Shown here: one piece after another, positions 44,357-53,312 of the stretch
Position numbering within the stretch: position 1 is the stretch's first letter
Layout: each line of letters opens with the position of its first letter
Program-made: the position numbers and the translations under genes
Source of the DNA: an uncultured Planktomarina sp.
GTDB taxonomy: Bacteria > Pseudomonadota > Alphaproteobacteria > Rhodobacterales > Rhodobacteraceae
Reading direction: 5' to 3'
DNA: 64,000 nucleotides
Assembly (NCBI GenBank): GCA_905182455.1
Contig: CAJJBJ010000002.1
Coordinates: forward strand, 868,001-932,000
Notes under the pieces: generated by a model
Seen by the model: only the letters and a program-made list of their open reading frames with translations
Told to the model about the DNA's origin: nothing
The model's database searches: none

Positions 44357-45082
44357 TTATAGCGTTAAATGTTCCAAACTGGCGGCATAGTAGGGCACAA
44401 TCTCATTTCCCTTGTCGGTGATGGCATATCCCTCAGCGCTAAGCACAATCAATTTCCGCTGCACAAGGTTCCGAATCACCACCTCAGCGGCATAAACAAC
44501 ATCGCGAGATAAGCCCACTGATAGACCAAACCCGCGCCCATTCCCCAACTACATAGGAAAGCACAGACCGCTGCGACGCCAAATAGGTCACCAAGACATA
44601 ATCCATGTTTGAGCCGTGGTTCATGACAAAAACAACGGTAGCTTCAGGATCGATATTCACCAGTGCTTTGTCAAAATGCACAAGTCGCACCCGGTATACA
44701 ACTTGGCTCAGGATCCTGGCGAGATTTCCGGCTAGGGTAAAATAAACTGAGGCGCTAAAAGAGGGCACTATATCGCGGTCATATTTTATTGCCTCTTGAA
44801 AGGCCACGTTTTCAGGGATGCCTTCTTGATGCGCGTGATTATTCATTACCCGCATCACATGTGGATAATACATCAATTCACGTAATATATCAATCTGTTT
44901 TGCCAGTTTTAACGGCTCAATCGGGCGATCTAAACACGCGCTCACCTAAGCTACACTGGCTCCATCCAGCGCCGGGAAAACCAGCGCACAGAGGGGGTCA
45001 AAGCCCGCTCCAAAGCTGCTATCGCTGCAAACACCACTGCGATCACCACAAACCAAATCGGAAGCTCTATTGTTCCAAACAT
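44357..45082 (-). pseudogene. Broken large acyltransferase (PlsB/PlsC-like)
   Basis: Three pieces of one protein lie in different frames. The first (from ATG 45082) encodes MFGTIELPIWFVVIAVVFAA, a membrane helix, and LTPSVRWFSRRWMEPV before a stop near 44950. The second (about 44940-44510) encodes RPIEPLKLAKQIDILREL, then FVMNHGSNMDYVLVTYLA, the NHxSxxD acyltransferase motif, and VGEWARVW. The third, in another frame, gives RDVVYAAEVVIRNLVQRKL and the end. Rhodobacteraceae relatives are near 470 aa, so the interior after GEWARVW is deleted. It once probably acylated glycerol phosphate or a related lipid. It sits between ccr and ecm. Confidence 0.85.
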
Positions 45083-45146
45083 CCAGGCAATTTGCCTCAA
45101 ACGCTGGAAAACCACTCAGATATAAAAAATGCCGCATCGCAGCGAA

Positions 45147-45175
45147 TTGACAGAGTCCTATTATTCCGTCATTAA
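45147..45175 (+). promoter_or_regulatory. Predicted sigma-70-type promoter of ecm
   Basis: TTGACA (45147-45152) and CATTAA (45170-45175) are separated by 17 bases and point toward ecm, whose ATG is 45 bases downstream; GAGG lies before that ATG. The -35 box is a perfect consensus, the -10 box weaker. Confidence 0.5.
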
Positions 45176-45220
45176 ATCAAAATTCGCAATAATATTACGC
45201 ATTCAAAAAGAGGCCCTGCC

Positions 45221-47200
45221 ATGACCCAAGAGCAAAAAGATCGTCCCTGGTTGTTTAGAACCTATGCAGGTCACTCCACTGCTGCGGCCTCCAACGCCTT
45301 GTACCGCTCGAATCTATCCAAGGGCCAAACCGGCTTGTCCGTGGCCTTCGATCTGCCAACCCAAACGGGCTATGACAGCGATCACATCTTAGCTCGCGGT
45401 GAAGTCGGCAAGGTCGGCGTTCCAATTTGCCACTTGGGCGACATGCGCACGCTGTTTGCTGATATCCCAATGGATCAGATGAACACCTCTATGACCATCA
45501 ACGCCACAGCGCCCTGGTTGCTGTCGCTGTATATCGCGGCAGCCGAGGAGCAGGGGGCAGACACCACTGCCCTGCAAGGCACCGTGCAAAACGATATCAT
45601 CAAGGAATATTTGAGCCGGGGTACCTATATTTGCCCGCCAAAACCATCCCTGCGGATGATCACAGATATTGCAGCCTACACCCGTGAATATCTGCCAAAA
45701 TGGAACCCGATGAACGTCTGTTCCTATCATTTACAAGAGGCAGGCGCCACGCCCGAACAAGAGCTCGCTTTCGCCTTAGCCACGGCCACCGCTGTATTGG
45801 ATGATTTACAGGGCAAAGTTCCTGCAGAACATTTTGATGAAATGGTGGGGCGCATCAGCTTTTTTGTGAACGCAGGCATCCGGTTTGTGACAGAAATGTG
45901 TAAAATGCGCGCGTTTGTAGATCTCTGGGACGAAATTTGCCGTGACCGCTATGGGGTCACAGATCCTAAAATGCGACGGTTTCGATATGGTGTGCAGGTA
46001 AATTCCCTGGGCCTCACTGAGCAGCAGCCGGAAAATAACGTTTATCGCATCTTGATTGAGATGCTGGCCGTGACGCTCTCGAAAAAGGCCCGCGCCCGCG
46101 CGGTACAATTGCCCGCTTGGAACGAGGCCCTAGGCTTGCCCCGCCCATGGGATCAACAATGGTCCCTGCGCATGCAGCAAATCATGGCATATGAGACCGA
46201 CCTTTTAGAATATGACGATCTGTTTGATGAAAATCCAGCGATTGAGCGGAAAGTCGCAGCTCTCAAAGAGGGCGCGATGGCGGAACTGACTCTGATCGAC
46301 AGTATGGGCGGCGCCGTTGAGGCCATCGAATATATGAAATCGCGTTTGGTTGACTCGAATGCCACGCGCATTGGCAAAATTGAAACTGGTGAGATGACAG
46401 TCGTCGGCGTGAACGCCTTTCAGACCGGAGAATCAAGCCCGCTCACCGCAGGGGAAGATGCCATCATGAGTGTTGATCCCGCCACAGAGGCTGATCAAAT
46501 TTCGCGCCTGGAGACATGGCGCGCAACCCGTGACCCTAAGGCCACCCAACTGGCCTTGGATACGCTGCGCAAAGCCGCAATTGAGGGCAGCAATATCATG
46601 CCCCCGTCCATTGCCGCGGCCAAAGCCGGTGTAACAACTGGAGAATGGGGCGATGTGGTGCGCCAAGCCTTTGGGCAATACCGCGGCCCCACCGGCGTCA
46701 GTGTCAATCTGTCCAACCGAACCGAGGGGTTGGACGAAATTCGCGAGCAAGTGGCGGCCGTGAGTGAAAAATTGGGCCGCAAGCTCAAGTTCTTGATGGG
46801 CAAACCCGGACTTGATGGCCATTCAAATGGCGCCGAACAAATCGCCGCCCGTGCACGCGACTGTGGAATGGAGATCTCCTACGTGGGCATTCGCCTCACA
46901 CCAGACGAGATCGTAACCGCCGCGCAAGAGGGTCAGGCCCATGTGATTGGCCTGTCAATTTTGTCAGGCTCGCATATCTCTTTGATGCAAGATTTGATGG
47001 ACAGGTTCGGCGAAGCGGATCTTGGCCATATCCCCGTTGTGGTGGGAGGTATTATCCCCGAAGACGACGCCGACCGCTTGCGCGCCATGGGCATTTCACG
47101 AGTTTACACCCCAAAAGATTTTGAGCTGAACCGTATCATGTTTGATATTGTAGCTCTCGCCGATCCCGACCAAAAGGCAGGCCCAATAGCGGCTCAGTAG
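45221..47200 (+). CDS. ecm: Ethylmalonyl-CoA mutase (MeaA family)
   Basis: A 659-aa adenosylcobalamin-dependent mutase that turns ethylmalonyl-CoA into methylsuccinyl-CoA. The catalytic domain opens RPWLFRTYAGHSTAAASNALYR-type text and FDLPTQTGYDSDH; the C-terminal B12 domain (about 530-655) has GKPGLDGHSNGAEQIA, the DxHxxG cobalt-binding motif, then GLSILSGSHISLM. In MeaA relatives the protein is shorter than methylmalonyl-CoA mutase, and so it is here. It depends on B12, which the cobU/cobC genes at 22 kb help to finish. It is divergent from ccr and converges on priA with a seven-base gap. Confidence 0.96.
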   Translation: MTQEQKDRPWLFRTYAGHSTAAASNALYRSNLSKGQTGLSVAFDLPTQTGYDSDHILARGEVGKVGVPICHLGDMRTLFADIPMDQMNTSMTINATAPWLLSLYIAAAEEQGADTTALQGTVQNDIIKEYLSRGTYICPPKPSLRMITDIAAYTREYLPKWNPMNVCSYHLQEAGATPEQELAFALATATAVLDDLQGKVPAEHFDEMVGRISFFVNAGIRFVTEMCKMRAFVDLWDEICRDRYGVTDPKMRRFRYGVQVNSLGLTEQQPENNVYRILIEMLAVTLSKKARARAVQLPAWNEALGLPRPWDQQWSLRMQQIMAYETDLLEYDDLFDENPAIERKVAALKEGAMAELTLIDSMGGAVEAIEYMKSRLVDSNATRIGKIETGEMTVVGVNAFQTGESSPLTAGEDAIMSVDPATEADQISRLETWRATRDPKATQLALDTLRKAAIEGSNIMPPSIAAAKAGVTTGEWGDVVRQAFGQYRGPTGVSVNLSNRTEGLDEIREQVAAVSEKLGRKLKFLMGKPGLDGHSNGAEQIAARARDCGMEISYVGIRLTPDEIVTAAQEGQAHVIGLSILSGSHISLMQDLMDRFGEADLGHIPVVVGGIIPEDDADRLRAMGISRVYTPKDFELNRIMFDIVALADPDQKAGPIAAQ

Positions 47201-47207
47201 TCCCTCA

Positions 47208-49397
47208 TCAGTAAAAACTCTGCGGATCAATATCAATTGACAGCCTCAATGAGTTGGGCAGTTTAAACAAAGCCGTCCACTCGGTCAGGGCGGCCTGAAT
47301 GGGCGATGATTTACTGGCCTTCACCAAAATTCGCACCCGGTGTCGCCCGCGTATGCGCGCGATGGGCGCAGGCGCAGGACCAAACACCTGCGCCCCTATT
47401 TTTGTCAACGGCAAGCAATTGCGCGCCATGGCTTGGCCAACATCGAAGGCCTCTTGGGCATTTGGAGACGACAGGACAATGCCCACAAGTCGACCATAGG
47501 GCGGCACGCCTGCCGCCTCACGTTCACGGGCTTCTGTTTGCCAAAACGCCTCTTCATCGCCGCCCAAAATAGCTCGAATGACGGGATGTTCCGGCTGATG
47601 GGTTTGCAGCACCGCGACGCCCGGCTTATTGGCGCGCCCAGCCCGACCCGCCACTTGGCGCATCAATTGAAACGTCCGCTCCGCTGCGCGCAGATCGGAG
47701 CCTTGCAGGCCCAGATCCGCATCAATCACACCCACAAGCGTCAGCAGCGGGAAATTATGGCCCTTGGCAACCAGCTGGGTGCCAATGATCACATCCACCT
47801 CGCCTGCGGCCAAAGCTGCAATTTGCGCCTTAAGCGCCCGAGCTGACCCGAACAAATCAGACGACAAAACTGCGACTTTGGCATCCGGGAACAAAGTCGT
47901 GGCCTCTTCGGCCAATCGTTCCACACCCGGCCCCACCACCGCCAGTCGGTCTTCAGCCTCACAACTGGGGCAGATCTTCGGCACGGGCTTGGTCTCGCCA
48001 CATTGGTGACACACCAAACGCTTGAGAAACCGGTGCTCCACCATCCGCGCATCACAATTGTCACAGCCAACTTGATTGCCACAGGCCCGGCATAGCGTAA
48101 TGGGTGCATAGCCGCGCCGGTTGATGAACAGTAAAGATTGCTCGCCCGCTTTGATCCGACTTTCCACCATTTTTTGCAGGCTGGGTGAGATCCATCGGTC
48201 CCCCGGCAGCGTTTCTTGGCGCATATCAATCGCCTGCATATCTGGCATCACAGCAGCTCCAAAACGGCTTTTGAGATCGATTTTTTTATACTTGCCCGCC
48301 TCGACATTAGCCCAGCTTTCCAAACTTGGCGTGGCACTGGCCAGCACCACCTGACCGCCCACCAAAGAGGCACGCAGCACGGCCATATCTCGGGCATTAT
48401 ACAATACACCGTCTTCTTGCTTATAGCTGGTGTCATGTTCCTCATCGACCACGATCAGCCCCAAGTCTTGAAACGGCAAAAACAAGGCTGAGCGCGCGCC
48501 CACCACCATCTGCGCATGACCTTGGCCCACCATTTTCCAAGTACGCCTGCGCTCAGTCATGGTCACACCGGAGTGCCATTCCGCAGGCTGCTCACCAAAG
48601 CGGGCCTCCACACGGGTCAGAAATTCAGCTGTCAGCGCAATTTCAGGCAGCAAGACCAAGGCCTGACGCCCCTGCCTCAGACAGGCCGCCACCGCTTCAA
48701 GGTAGACTTCGGTCTTGCCGGAGCCGGTCACACCTTTCAACAGGGTGGTATTGTAACCCTCCCCATTGCCCTGCAAATATGTCACGGCGGCCGCTTGATC
48801 CTCTGACAAGGCCTTGCAGGGCAAAGAGGGATCCAAGGGCGGGAATGGCATATCTTGCGGTGTGGCGTGTTCCGCCACCGCTCCCAGTTTCACTAAGCCC
48901 TTCACCACTGACGTGGTAACACCCGCAACCTCAGCCAACTCTTTGAGGGTGAAGCTCAGGCCTTCAAACTCTTCCAATACCGCTAGAACTCTTTGGCGGG
49001 TGTCGGTGATGCGGGTGATTTCAGCCTCGCCCATTCGGTAGACATGCCGCATGGATGGCGGATCACCCAAGCCCGGTGCACGCGTGGCCAATCTTAGCAT
49101 TTTGGACATCGGCGTGAGCGTATACTCAGACACGCGGCGCAAAAACTCCTGCATGCTTTGTTGCATCGGGGCCACATCAAACACCCGGATAACGGATCGG
49201 GTTTTAGCATAATCGAAATCCCCAACCCCCTTGCCCCAGACAACACCTAAGACTTTGCGCGGCCCTAAGGGCACTTCCACAAAGGCTCCCTGCCAGCATC
49301 CGCCTTCGGGTGCTTTATAATCCAATGCCCGATCAAGCGGTTGGCTGGTTAAAACAGCAACCAAATCGCCTTGATGAAAGAATTGGGGCTCAGACAC
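47208..49397 (-). CDS. priA: Primosomal protein N' (replication restart helicase)
   Basis: A 729-aa superfamily 2 helicase that reloads the replisome at stalled forks. The N-terminal 3'-end binding domain is followed by Walker A GVTGSGKTEVYL, DEEHDTSYKQ (DEAH box), and HSGVTMTERRRTW. A zinc-binding domain of eight cysteines lies in the middle (CRACGNQVGCDNC and CHQCGETKPVPKICPSC). The helicase C-terminus has GTQLVAKGHNFP and RAGR. It is divergent from the transaldolase gene with an 89-base gap that presumably holds both promoters. Confidence 0.96.
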   Translation of the reverse strand: MSEPQFFHQGDLVAVLTSQPLDRALDYKAPEGGCWQGAFVEVPLGPRKVLGVVWGKGVGDFDYAKTRSVIRVFDVAPMQQSMQEFLRRVSEYTLTPMSKMLRLATRAPGLGDPPSMRHVYRMGEAEITRITDTRQRVLAVLEEFEGLSFTLKELAEVAGVTTSVVKGLVKLGAVAEHATPQDMPFPPLDPSLPCKALSEDQAAAVTYLQGNGEGYNTTLLKGVTGSGKTEVYLEAVAACLRQGRQALVLLPEIALTAEFLTRVEARFGEQPAEWHSGVTMTERRRTWKMVGQGHAQMVVGARSALFLPFQDLGLIVVDEEHDTSYKQEDGVLYNARDMAVLRASLVGGQVVLASATPSLESWANVEAGKYKKIDLKSRFGAAVMPDMQAIDMRQETLPGDRWISPSLQKMVESRIKAGEQSLLFINRRGYAPITLCRACGNQVGCDNCDARMVEHRFLKRLVCHQCGETKPVPKICPSCEAEDRLAVVGPGVERLAEEATTLFPDAKVAVLSSDLFGSARALKAQIAALAAGEVDVIIGTQLVAKGHNFPLLTLVGVIDADLGLQGSDLRAAERTFQLMRQVAGRAGRANKPGVAVLQTHQPEHPVIRAILGGDEEAFWQTEAREREAAGVPPYGRLVGIVLSSPNAQEAFDVGQAMARNCLPLTKIGAQVFGPAPAPIARIRGRHRVRILVKASKSSPIQAALTEWTALFKLPNSLRLSIDIDPQSFY

Positions 49398-49486
49398 ATC
49401 ATTTCCTTAGCAGCGGGGCTTTTAGAACCTATAGAACTCAGGTAAAGCTTCCATCGACGAAGGCCAACCTATCAAGGACATAAGCC

Positions 49487-50140
49487 ATGAAATTTTTTGT
49501 TGATACTGCTGAAATAGACGCAATTGCCGAATTGAACGATTTGGGCATGGTTGATGGGGTGACAACCAACCCATCTTTGATCATGAAATCCGGTCGTGAT
49601 ATCATCGAAGTGACCAAAGAAATCTGTGACTTGGTCTCAGGTCCGGTGAGCGCCGAAGTTGTGGCTACAAAAGCTGAAGACATGATCGCTGAGGGTCGCA
49701 AGCTTGCGGACATCGCCTCCAACATCACAGTCAAGCTTCCGCTGACGTGGGACGGCTTAAAAGCCTGTAAGATCTTGTCTGGTGAAGGAAAAATGGTCAA
49801 TGTGACTCTGTGCTTCAGCGCAAACCAAGCCCTTTTGGCCGCCAAAGCCGGCGCCACATTCATCAGCCCCTTCATCGGTCGCCTTGACGATGTGAACATC
49901 GACGGCATGGACTTGATCGCTGACATTCGCCAAATCTACGACAACTTTGGCTTTGACACGCAGATTTTGGCCGCCTCCATTCGGACAGTAAACCATGTCA
50001 CACAGGCCGCTTTGATCGGTGCCGATGTGATCACTGCACCGCCAAATGTGATCAAATCTTTGGCCAACCATCCTTTGACCGATAAAGGTCTTGAGCAATT
50101 TATGTCGGATTGGGCAAAAACAGGGCAGAAAATTCTCTAG
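49487..50140 (+). CDS. Transaldolase-like protein (short FSA/TalC type)
   Basis: A 217-aa TIM-barrel aldolase, the length of the short transaldolase/fructose-6-phosphate aldolase group. [20 protein letters not shown] opens it, GVTTNPSL follows, and [12 protein letters not shown] carries the Schiff-base lysine. [20 protein letters not shown] and [10 protein letters not shown] are conserved. It interconverts sugar phosphates in the pentose phosphate pathway; transaldolase rather than aldolase activity is the commoner outcome for this group. It appears to be transcribed alone, followed after 62 bases by the DUF484 gene. Confidence 0.93.
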   Translation: MKFFVDTAEIDAIAELNDLGMVDGVTTNPSLIMKSGRDIIEVTKEICDLVSGPVSAEVVATKAEDMIAEGRKLADIASNITVKLPLTWDGLKACKILSGEGKMVNVTLCFSANQALLAAKAGATFISPFIGRLDDVNIDGMDLIADIRQIYDNFGFDTQILAASIRTVNHVTQAALIGADVITAPPNVIKSLANHPLTDKGLEQFMSDWAKTGQKIL

Positions 50141-50202
50141 TCCTGTGATAAGGTTGTCTCTTAATAGATGGGCCAACCACCACATAAGTGAATGAGGCAG
50201 CC

Positions 50203-50916
50203 ATGGATCCGCAAACTGCGGCGCAAGCAGAAGAAATCTTGCGCGATATAATCATAAAAAATCCTAGGATCGTCTTGGATGATTCCGCAGTTATGCGGTC
50301 CTTAGTCTCGGCACATGATCAGCTGCGCGGCGAGAATATTGTGGATCTGCGCAGTGTGGCGATGAAAAGGCTCGAAACTCGACTTGATCGCCTCGAGGCC
50401 ACACATAGATCCGTCATCGCCGCAGCCTATGACAATTTGTCCGGAACCCAGCAAATTAACAGCGCCATCCTAAAATTCATGGAGCCCGTCGACTTTGGTG
50501 CATTCCTTGGGGTTACCGTAAAAGACATTCCAGAGATCCTTCGTATTGATTTTGCCTGTTTAATTTTAGAAACCAAACTGCAAGAGCCTGATCCAACGCT
50601 AACGGATCTCAGTTCAGTTTTGATCCCAGCACCGACTGGCTTTGTCGATCAATATCTTGCACCAGCTACTGGACAAGACGACCTTAAAGTCACGCTGCGA
50701 TCGGTGTCATCACCAAGTGCATTTGTCTATGCAACCGCATCGGGCACCATTGCGTCAGAAGCCTGCCTTCGACTGGACTTTGGCGCAGGCACCCTGCCCG
50801 GCCTGTTGGTGTTGGGCTCTCAAGATCCAAATCAATTTTCCCCTGCGCAGGGCACCGATCTTTTGACCTTCTTCGGCACGGTTTACGAGCGCGCCGTGCG
50901 CAGATGGCTTTCTTAG
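50203..50916 (+). CDS. DUF484 family protein
   Basis: A 237-aa cytoplasmic protein with a GAF-like domain, found next to xerC in many proteobacteria. ILRDIIIKNPRIVLDDSAVM near the N-terminus and the helical LRSVAMKRLETRLDRLEATH-like stretch precede the GAF-type body, ending ILGSQDPNQFSPAQGTDLL-like text and LVLGSQDP. Function is unproven; the usual neighbour, xerC, suggests a link to chromosome dimer resolution. ATG 50203 has GAGG upstream; GTG 50188 is in frame. It overlaps nothing but ends 11 bases before xerC. Confidence 0.9.
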   Translation: MDPQTAAQAEEILRDIIIKNPRIVLDDSAVMRSLVSAHDQLRGENIVDLRSVAMKRLETRLDRLEATHRSVIAAAYDNLSGTQQINSAILKFMEPVDFGAFLGVTVKDIPEILRIDFACLILETKLQEPDPTLTDLSSVLIPAPTGFVDQYLAPATGQDDLKVTLRSVSSPSAFVYATASGTIASEACLRLDFGAGTLPGLLVLGSQDPNQFSPAQGTDLLTFFGTVYERAVRRWLS

Positions 50917-50927
50917 AGGCAGGTTGC

Positions 50928-51866
50928 ATGGCGTCCTCTCCACCAATTGATCTAATCTCTCCGGCCGCGCGCGACGCGATGCAGCATTGGTTAAGCCACG
51001 AGCGGGCTTTGAAATCTGCAGCAGAAAACACCCTCAAAGCCTATGCCTCTGACGTGGCAGGCTTCATGACCTTTATGGCGCACCACCGGGGCGAACCCCA
51101 AGGCCTTGCTGCTCTGGCAGGACTTCACACCCGCGATATGCGCGCATGGATGGCTCATGAACGCGGTCGTGGCGTGGGCAGCCGCAGCTTGGCGCGGTCT
51201 TTGTCTGCAGTAAAAACGTTCTTTCGCTGGCTGGCAGAGCGCCATGACCTTGAACCTACCGCTGTATTGCTGGCGCGTGCCCCAAAGTTTGAGCGCAAAC
51301 TGCCGCGCCCACTGGCGGTAACAGCCGCCTATGACATGATTGATGCCGTAAGCACGCAAGCCCAAGAGGATTGGGTGGCGGCGCGGGATGCTGCGGTTTT
51401 AACTCTGCTTTATGGCTGTGGTTTGCGCATATCGGAGGCTTTGGGCCTCACCGGTGCCGATCACCCCCTGCCCGAGGTGCTGCGCATTATCGGGAAGGGT
51501 GGCAAAGAGCGGATTGTGCCCGTCTTGCCGGTCACCAAAATCGCTGTAGCGCGCTATGTCAAACTTTGCCCCTTTCCCATCGAAGCGGAACTGCCGTTGT
51601 TTCGTGGGGTGCGGGGCAGCAGATTAAGCGCGGGTTTAATGCAAAAAGCTATGCGCTCTGCAAGAATGCATTTAGGCCTTCCCGCCACCGCAACCCCTCA
51701 TGCAATGCGCCACTCCTTTGCCACCCATTTGTTGAACGCCGGCGGAGACTTACGGACCATCCAGGAATTATTGGGCCATGCCTCCTTGTCCACCACTCAG
51801 GCCTATACTGCCGTAGACACAGCGCGATTGATGGATGTTTACAACGCGTCTCACCCGAAAGCCTGA
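50928..51866 (+). CDS. xerC: Tyrosine recombinase XerC
   Basis: A 312-aa tyrosine recombinase that, with XerD, resolves chromosome dimers at dif. The N-terminal SAM-like domain has ENTLKAYASDVAGFMTFM; the catalytic set is complete: Arg in YGCGLRISEALGL, Lys in IGKGGKERIVPVL, His-x-x-Arg in HAMRHSFATHLL, His in LLGHASLSTTQAYT, and the Tyr nucleophile. ATG 50928 is preceded by GAGG; ATG 50904 would overlap DUF484. The DUF484-xerC pair is typical of chromosomes, so this is not a phage integrase. Confidence 0.95.
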   Translation: MASSPPIDLISPAARDAMQHWLSHERALKSAAENTLKAYASDVAGFMTFMAHHRGEPQGLAALAGLHTRDMRAWMAHERGRGVGSRSLARSLSAVKTFFRWLAERHDLEPTAVLLARAPKFERKLPRPLAVTAAYDMIDAVSTQAQEDWVAARDAAVLTLLYGCGLRISEALGLTGADHPLPEVLRIIGKGGKERIVPVLPVTKIAVARYVKLCPFPIEAELPLFRGVRGSRLSAGLMQKAMRSARMHLGLPATATPHAMRHSFATHLLNAGGDLRTIQELLGHASLSTTQAYTAVDTARLMDVYNASHPKA

Positions 51867-51901
51867 TTGCGACTCCAGAGACTTTAAGCTTATACAGAAG
51901 C

Positions 51902-52594
51902 ATGGATATACGTGCGAAAGCCTTAGCGGTACATTTTCTTACCGCAACCGGAGCTGTCTTTGCCATGCTGGCATTGCTGGAAGCGGTGAATGAAAAATGG
52001 GACATGATGTTTGTCTGGTTGGTTGTTGCCTTTTTTGTTGATGGCATCGATGGACCTTTGGCGCGTCGTTATAATGTCAAAACCAACGCACCAATCTTTG
52101 ACGGTGTGCTTTTGGATTTGATCATTGATTATCTTACCTATGTCTTCATTCCTGCCTATGCCTTGTTTGCCAGTGGATTGTTGGCGGGCTGGACTGGCTG
52201 GGTGGCAATCATTGTCATCACTTTCGCAAGTGCCATGTATTTTGCCGACAGCCGGATGAAAACCAAAGACAACTCGTTTCAGGGCTTCCCAGGCGCTTGG
52301 AACATGGCGGTGATTGTGATTTTTGCGACCACGCCAAATCACTGGGTCATACTCGGCGCAGTTAGCTTGTTGGCCCTCTCAATGTTCTTGCCTTTGAAAT
52401 TTGTACATCCTGTGCGAACGGAGCGTTGGCGTCCGGTGACCCTTCCCGTCGCTTTGGCCTGGGTTGGGTTTGCCTCTTGGGCCGCTTGGGGGAACTTTAC
52501 AGAAGTACCCGCGGCTAATATTGGCCTTGTGATCACTTCGACCTATTTGTTATTAGCGGGCGTCGCCCAGCAAGTGATCGCTCAAAAAACTTAG
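51902..52594 (+). CDS. pcs: Phosphatidylcholine synthase
   Basis: A 230-aa inner-membrane enzyme with about eight helices that condenses CDP-diacylglycerol with choline to phosphatidylcholine. The CDP-alcohol phosphotransferase motif is complete: Asp47, Asp50-Gly51, Ala54-Arg55, then Gly68, Asp72 and Asp76 in FDGVLLDLIID. DYLTYVFIPAYALF and RMKTKDNSFQGFPG are typical of Pcs. ATG 51902 is used; a long in-frame reading upstream is antisense-like across xerC and rejected. It lies 35 bases after xerC and meets the decayed EamA gene tail to tail. Confidence 0.93.
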   Translation: MDIRAKALAVHFLTATGAVFAMLALLEAVNEKWDMMFVWLVVAFFVDGIDGPLARRYNVKTNAPIFDGVLLDLIIDYLTYVFIPAYALFASGLLAGWTGWVAIIVITFASAMYFADSRMKTKDNSFQGFPGAWNMAVIVIFATTPNHWVILGAVSLLALSMFLPLKFVHPVRTERWRPVTLPVALAWVGFASWAAWGNFTEVPAANIGLVITSTYLLLAGVAQQVIAQKT

Positions 52595-53245
52595 AATCGG
52601 GTTAAAACAACCCCAGTGACGATGACGATCCCAGCCAGAATCTTGGCCGGACCCATTTGATCACGAAAGAAAAACCAGCCCAAAATCATTGCGAATAAAA
52701 TGCTGCTTTCGCGCAGAGCTATCACCAAAGCAATTGGGGCCTCGGTTATGGCCCAAACGACAATGACATAGGAGATAAATGAGCAAAGCCGGACAAAATT
52801 CTCATCGAGATTTGTTTGTCATTTCGTGGCAAAACAGAGCGCCCCGCAGGACCAAGATGATAGGCGTATAAAAGAGGGCCGCGAAAATCAGTAGTCATGA
52901 CACATAGGCCAGCGCATCTCCCATCACCCGCGCGCCAAGACCATCCACAAATGAATAGCCCGCTGTGGCGCAGGCCGAGCCCATGGCCATCGGGATCAAT
53001 TTGCGGTCTTCGCCCGAGCTGAACACTCCACGCGCCATCATCACGATGCTCAAGCCGAGCACCTACACCCAAACTTCGCCCTGAGGCATCGGCAAAAATG
53101 GAATGAGGCAAAGTCCGAAAAACGCGTGCGCCAAAGTCAAAAGCAACATGCCAGTTTGTTTGTTGTCCCCGGTTTTGACCAAACCGTTCCAACTGGCATG
53201 CAGCAGGGCGGCAATCAAAACAGCGCAGAAAACCAAAATCGTCAT
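52591..53245 (-). pseudogene. Decayed EamA/DMT-family transporter
   Basis: A drug/metabolite transporter in pieces. From ATG 53245, MTILVFCAVLIAALLHASWN and GMLLLTLAHAFFGL give the first helices, then the reading stops near 53063. The next piece, in another frame, has VMMARGVFSSGEDRKLIPMA and FVDGLGARVMGDALAYVS before a stop, and the last has VVWAITEAPIALVIALRESS and DQMGPAKILAGIVIVTGVVL, the EamA ending, to TAA at 52591. At least two frameshifts and an in-frame stop are present, and material is missing. The substrate of the intact ancestor is unknown. Confidence 0.88.
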
Positions 53246-53312
53246 AGGCCGTTCCAGTCAAGATCAGCCAGGAGACGATCATCGTCCCCCGGAACCGTGA
53301 TACTAACGCTCC

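Noticed and set aside
50928-51866. Tyrosine recombinase as a sign of a mobile element
   Set aside because: It is XerC in its usual DUF484-xerC setting with no phage genes, attachment repeats or tRNA nearby.
52746-53282. A 178-codon leftward frame
   Set aside because: It runs through the decayed EamA gene in the wrong frame; the transporter fragments lie in other frames.
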